Positions 4,812 to 6,443 of a stretch of 6,443 nucleotides of DNA are shown piece after piece. Position 1 is the first letter of the stretch, and every line of letters begins with the position of its first letter. The notes under the pieces are model-generated. The model searched no databases, was not told where the DNA came from, and saw nothing but the letters and a program-made list of their open reading frames with translations. This DNA comes from Oscillospiraceae bacterium (GTDB taxonomy: Bacteria; Bacillota; Clostridia; Oscillospirales; Acutalibacteraceae). The position numbers and the translations under genes are program-made. The stretch spans positions 1-6,443 of the forward strand of contig WREG01000117.1 of NCBI GenBank assembly GCA_009779455.1, in the 5' to 3' direction.

Positions 4812-6443
4812 ATGAAGAACAAAACAAAAACAATTTGCGCGGCGGTCTTGGCGGCGGCTATACTGCTGACTGTCAATATGGCGGGGTTTACATTCAGCAC
4901 TTCGGCGGCGGAAGATGAATTTTACGCGGAACCGATGATTGTCACGGGAGAGGGTTATATCCTCGCATTAAAAACCGACGGCACGGTTTGGGCTTGGGGT
5001 GGCGGCTGGGAAGGCTGCCTCGGCTATGGGGGGTATGATTATAAATGCGTACCCATTCAAGTAAAAGATTTAACAAATGTGACTATGATAGCTGCGGGAA
5101 ATTTTCATAATCTCGCGGTGAAAAACGACGGCACGGTTTGGGCTTGGGGTTCTAATGAATGGGATCAGCTCGGCGACGGTACGAATGTTGACAACAGAAA
5201 CGCCCCCGTTCAGGTAAAAAACCTCACTGACGCGGTCGCGGTCGCCGCAGGTACCCGCCATTCTATCGCGCTTAAAAGCGACGGCACGGTCTGGGCGTGG
5301 GGCGATAACGGATGCGGACAGCTCGGCGACGGTTTGTGGACGCATAACCGAACCCTTGTCCAGGTAAAAAATTTAACCGGCGTAAAGTCGATAGCCGCCG
5401 GGAACGGATACTCCCTCGCATTAAAAAATGACGGGACAATCTGGTCATGGGGAGGCGGTTGGAGCGGCAATCTTGGCAACGGCGAACATGACGATAAAAA
5501 CACAGCTGTGCAAGTGTTGAATTTAACAGGCGCTGATTCAATATCCGTCCTATATAATGATACGTCTTTGGCGTTCAGAAACAGCGACAGTTCCGTTTGG
5601 GTGTGGGGAAACGGCTTAGGCGTTGACTTCGGCGGGGCAGAATGGGATTGGAACAGCAATATCCCCGTTAAACAGCCGAATTTAACGGGCGTAACCGCGA
5701 TAGCACGGGGAGAAAGTCATCACCTAATATTAAAAAGCGACGGCACGGTCTGGGCATGGGGGAATAATGACTGCGGACAGATCGGCGACCCTATGGGCGC
5801 TTCTTGGAGAGATGAGCCTATTCACGCGGGAAATATGACAGGAGTATCCGCTATAGCGGCCATAGGCCATTCTTCGATCGCCGTAAAAAACGACGGCACA
5901 ATTTGGGCATGGGGAGGCAATTGGGGCGGCGAGCTTGGCAACGGAACATTTGGCGGCGATATTAATGAAATCCCCGGCCAAGTGATAGACGGGAACGGCG
6001 GCTTTTTTAACTTGACTAAAAGGCCTGCCAAAATGACAGGCATAAAAGTCGCGTCGAATCCTTATAAACTTACATATAACGCGGGGGAATATTTAGATAT
6101 CGCGGGTTTGGTCGTAAAAGCGGATTACGACGACGGTTCCGACACCGTAATCTCGGGTTATACGCTTAACCCCGCGAACGGCGCCAAATTATCGGCAACA
6201 GGCACGGTTACAATAACGGCAACCTATCAGGGATTTGCCGCTTCATTCACAGTAACCGTAAAAGAAGCGGAAACAACCGCAAAACCTCCCGTAACAACAA
6301 CAAACCCGCCTGTTACCACGGCAAACCCGCCTGTCACAACCACAAACCCCCCGGAAACAACGGCGAAGCCGGTTGAAACGACAGCAAAACCCCCGGCAAC
6401 CACCGTCAAGCCTTTCGAAAAAACCACCAAAAAACCGCCGGAA
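4812..6443 (+). CDS. Secreted RCC1-repeat beta-propeller protein with Ig-like domain (3' end outside window)
   Basis: The frame from ATG 4812 stays open to the window end (544 codons) with no stop. Residues 1-33 are a signal peptide with likely cleavage after STSAA. Residues about 46-400 hold seven RCC1-type repeats, each built around G-x-x-H/Y-S-x-A-L/V-K-x-DGTVWAWG-x-N-x-x-x-QLG-x-G; the DGT-type motifs sit at 56, 106, 157, 207, 259, 310 and 361. Seven blades are what a closed RCC1 propeller needs. Blade 5 is degenerate (SDSSVWVWG). Residues about 410-484 match a Big_3-type bacterial Ig-like domain (Y-N-A-G-E-Y-L-D, Y-D-D-G-S, final FTVTV). From 487 on there is a Thr/Pro linker made of TTxNPPV-like units, so another domain (anchor, dockerin or binding module) probably follows. 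The protein is exported and probably binds a surface or extracellular ligand, which is unknown. Divergent from, and probably controlled by, the ribbon-helix-helix protein at 4524-4697. Confidence 0.9.
   Translation, partial: MKNKTKTICAAVLAAAILLTVNMAGFTFSTSAAEDEFYAEPMIVTGEGYILALKTDGTVWAWGGGWEGCLGYGGYDYKCVPIQVKDLTNVTMIAAGNFHNLAVKNDGTVWAWGSNEWDQLGDGTNVDNRNAPVQVKNLTDAVAVAAGTRHSIALKSDGTVWAWGDNGCGQLGDGLWTHNRTLVQVKNLTGVKSIAAGNGYSLALKNDGTIWSWGGGWSGNLGNGEHDDKNTAVQVLNLTGADSISVLYNDTSLAFRNSDSSVWVWGNGLGVDFGGAEWDWNSNIPVKQPNLTGVTAIARGESHHLILKSDGTVWAWGNNDCGQIGDPMGASWRDEPIHAGNMTGVSAIAAIGHSSIAVKNDGTIWAWGGNWGGELGNGTFGGDINEIPGQVIDGNGGFFNLTKRPAKMTGIKVASNPYKLTYNAGEYLDIAGLVVKADYDDGSDTVISGYTLNPANGAKLSATGTVTITATYQGFAASFTVTVKEAETTAKPPVTTTNPPVTTANPPVTTTNPPETTAKPVETTAKPPATTVKPFEKTTKKPPE
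4947..5948 (+). repeat. Seven tandem RCC1 repeats, ~150-bp period
   Basis: The DNA coding for D-G-T-V/I-W-A-W-G recurs at 4977, 5127, 5280, 5430, 5586 (degenerate), 5739 and 5892, with spacings of 150, 153, 150, 156, 153 and 153 bp. Copies 1 and 2 are identical over 24 bases (4977-5000 and 5127-5150). The near-identity of some cores suggests recent duplication or gene conversion. Confidence 0.9.
6270..6443 (+). repeat. Thr/Pro linker repeat, 21-bp unit
   Basis: From residue 487 the protein consists of units such as VTTTNPP, VTTANPP, VTTTNPP, then looser ETTAKPV, ETTAKPP and TTVKPF variants. The first three units repeat at 21 bp with synonymous differences. Linkers of this kind separate modules in secreted Clostridia proteins and may be O-glycosylated. 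The repeat continues to the window edge. Confidence 0.85.

Noticed and set aside
5210..5659. Several minus-strand open frames opposite the RCC1 repeats, including repetitive-looking proteins
   Set aside because: Their internal repeats mirror the RCC1 repeats on the plus strand, and they lack start signals; they are shadows of the real gene.
4947..5948. Regularly spaced repeats suggesting a CRISPR-like array
   Set aside because: The period is about 150 bp, units vary, and the whole stretch is one open coding frame of RCC1 repeats.
6227..6430. Minus-strand frame with Gly-Phe-Val-Val repeats
   Set aside because: It is the antisense reading of the Thr/Pro linker repeat, not an independent repetitive protein.

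Overview
The window looks like a piece of a low-to-moderate-GC Gram-positive (Bacillota/Clostridia-like, possibly gut) genome or metagenome contig. The evidence is strong AGGAGG-type ribosome binding sites, sigma-A-like TTGCAA/TTGACA-TATAAT promoters, AT-rich intergenic DNA with U-tract terminators, a lipoprotein with a long Ala/Pro/Asp/Gly tether, and secreted proteins with Thr/Pro linkers. No ribosomal RNA or marker gene fixes the taxon, so this is inference.

Left part (1-1350): the 3' end of a DUF4838-family carbohydrate-associated protein runs rightward to 1149. It converges on a leftward tRNA-Thr(CGT) gene with encoded CCA (1240-1314), and a bidirectional-looking hairpin terminator lies between them. 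The first gene uses markedly different Ile and Arg codons from the rest of the window and lies on the 3' side of the tRNA, so an island boundary is possible.

Middle (1348-4461): a leftward lipoprotein gene of unknown function (start better placed at 2247) and a rightward second DUF4838 gene (start better placed at 2432) diverge from a 169-bp AT-rich intergenic region. Each has a promoter of exactly TTGCAA-N17-TATAAT, and an 11-bp-arm inverted repeat lies next to the rightward -35. The DUF4838 gene ends in a strong intrinsic terminator. The two DUF4838 proteins are clear paralogues that share a CxCxxC motif but differ at a Glu-Glu pair.

Right part (4524-6443): a 57-aa ribbon-helix-helix (Arc-like) regulator is transcribed leftward, divergently from a large secreted protein. 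That protein has a signal peptide, seven RCC1 repeats (a whole beta-propeller), a Big_3-type Ig-like domain and a Thr/Pro linker, and runs off the window end. It is open from 4812 to 6443. The 114-bp intergenic region holds two copies of the palindrome AYACGGTRT exactly 21 bp apart, embedded in overlapping divergent promoters. This is a convincing candidate operator for the small regulator. This regulator-operator-propeller unit is the most interesting part of the window.

Overall the window encodes cell-surface or exported functions (two glycan-associated DUF4838 proteins, one lipoprotein, one propeller adhesin or binding protein). No catalytic function can be assigned with certainty.
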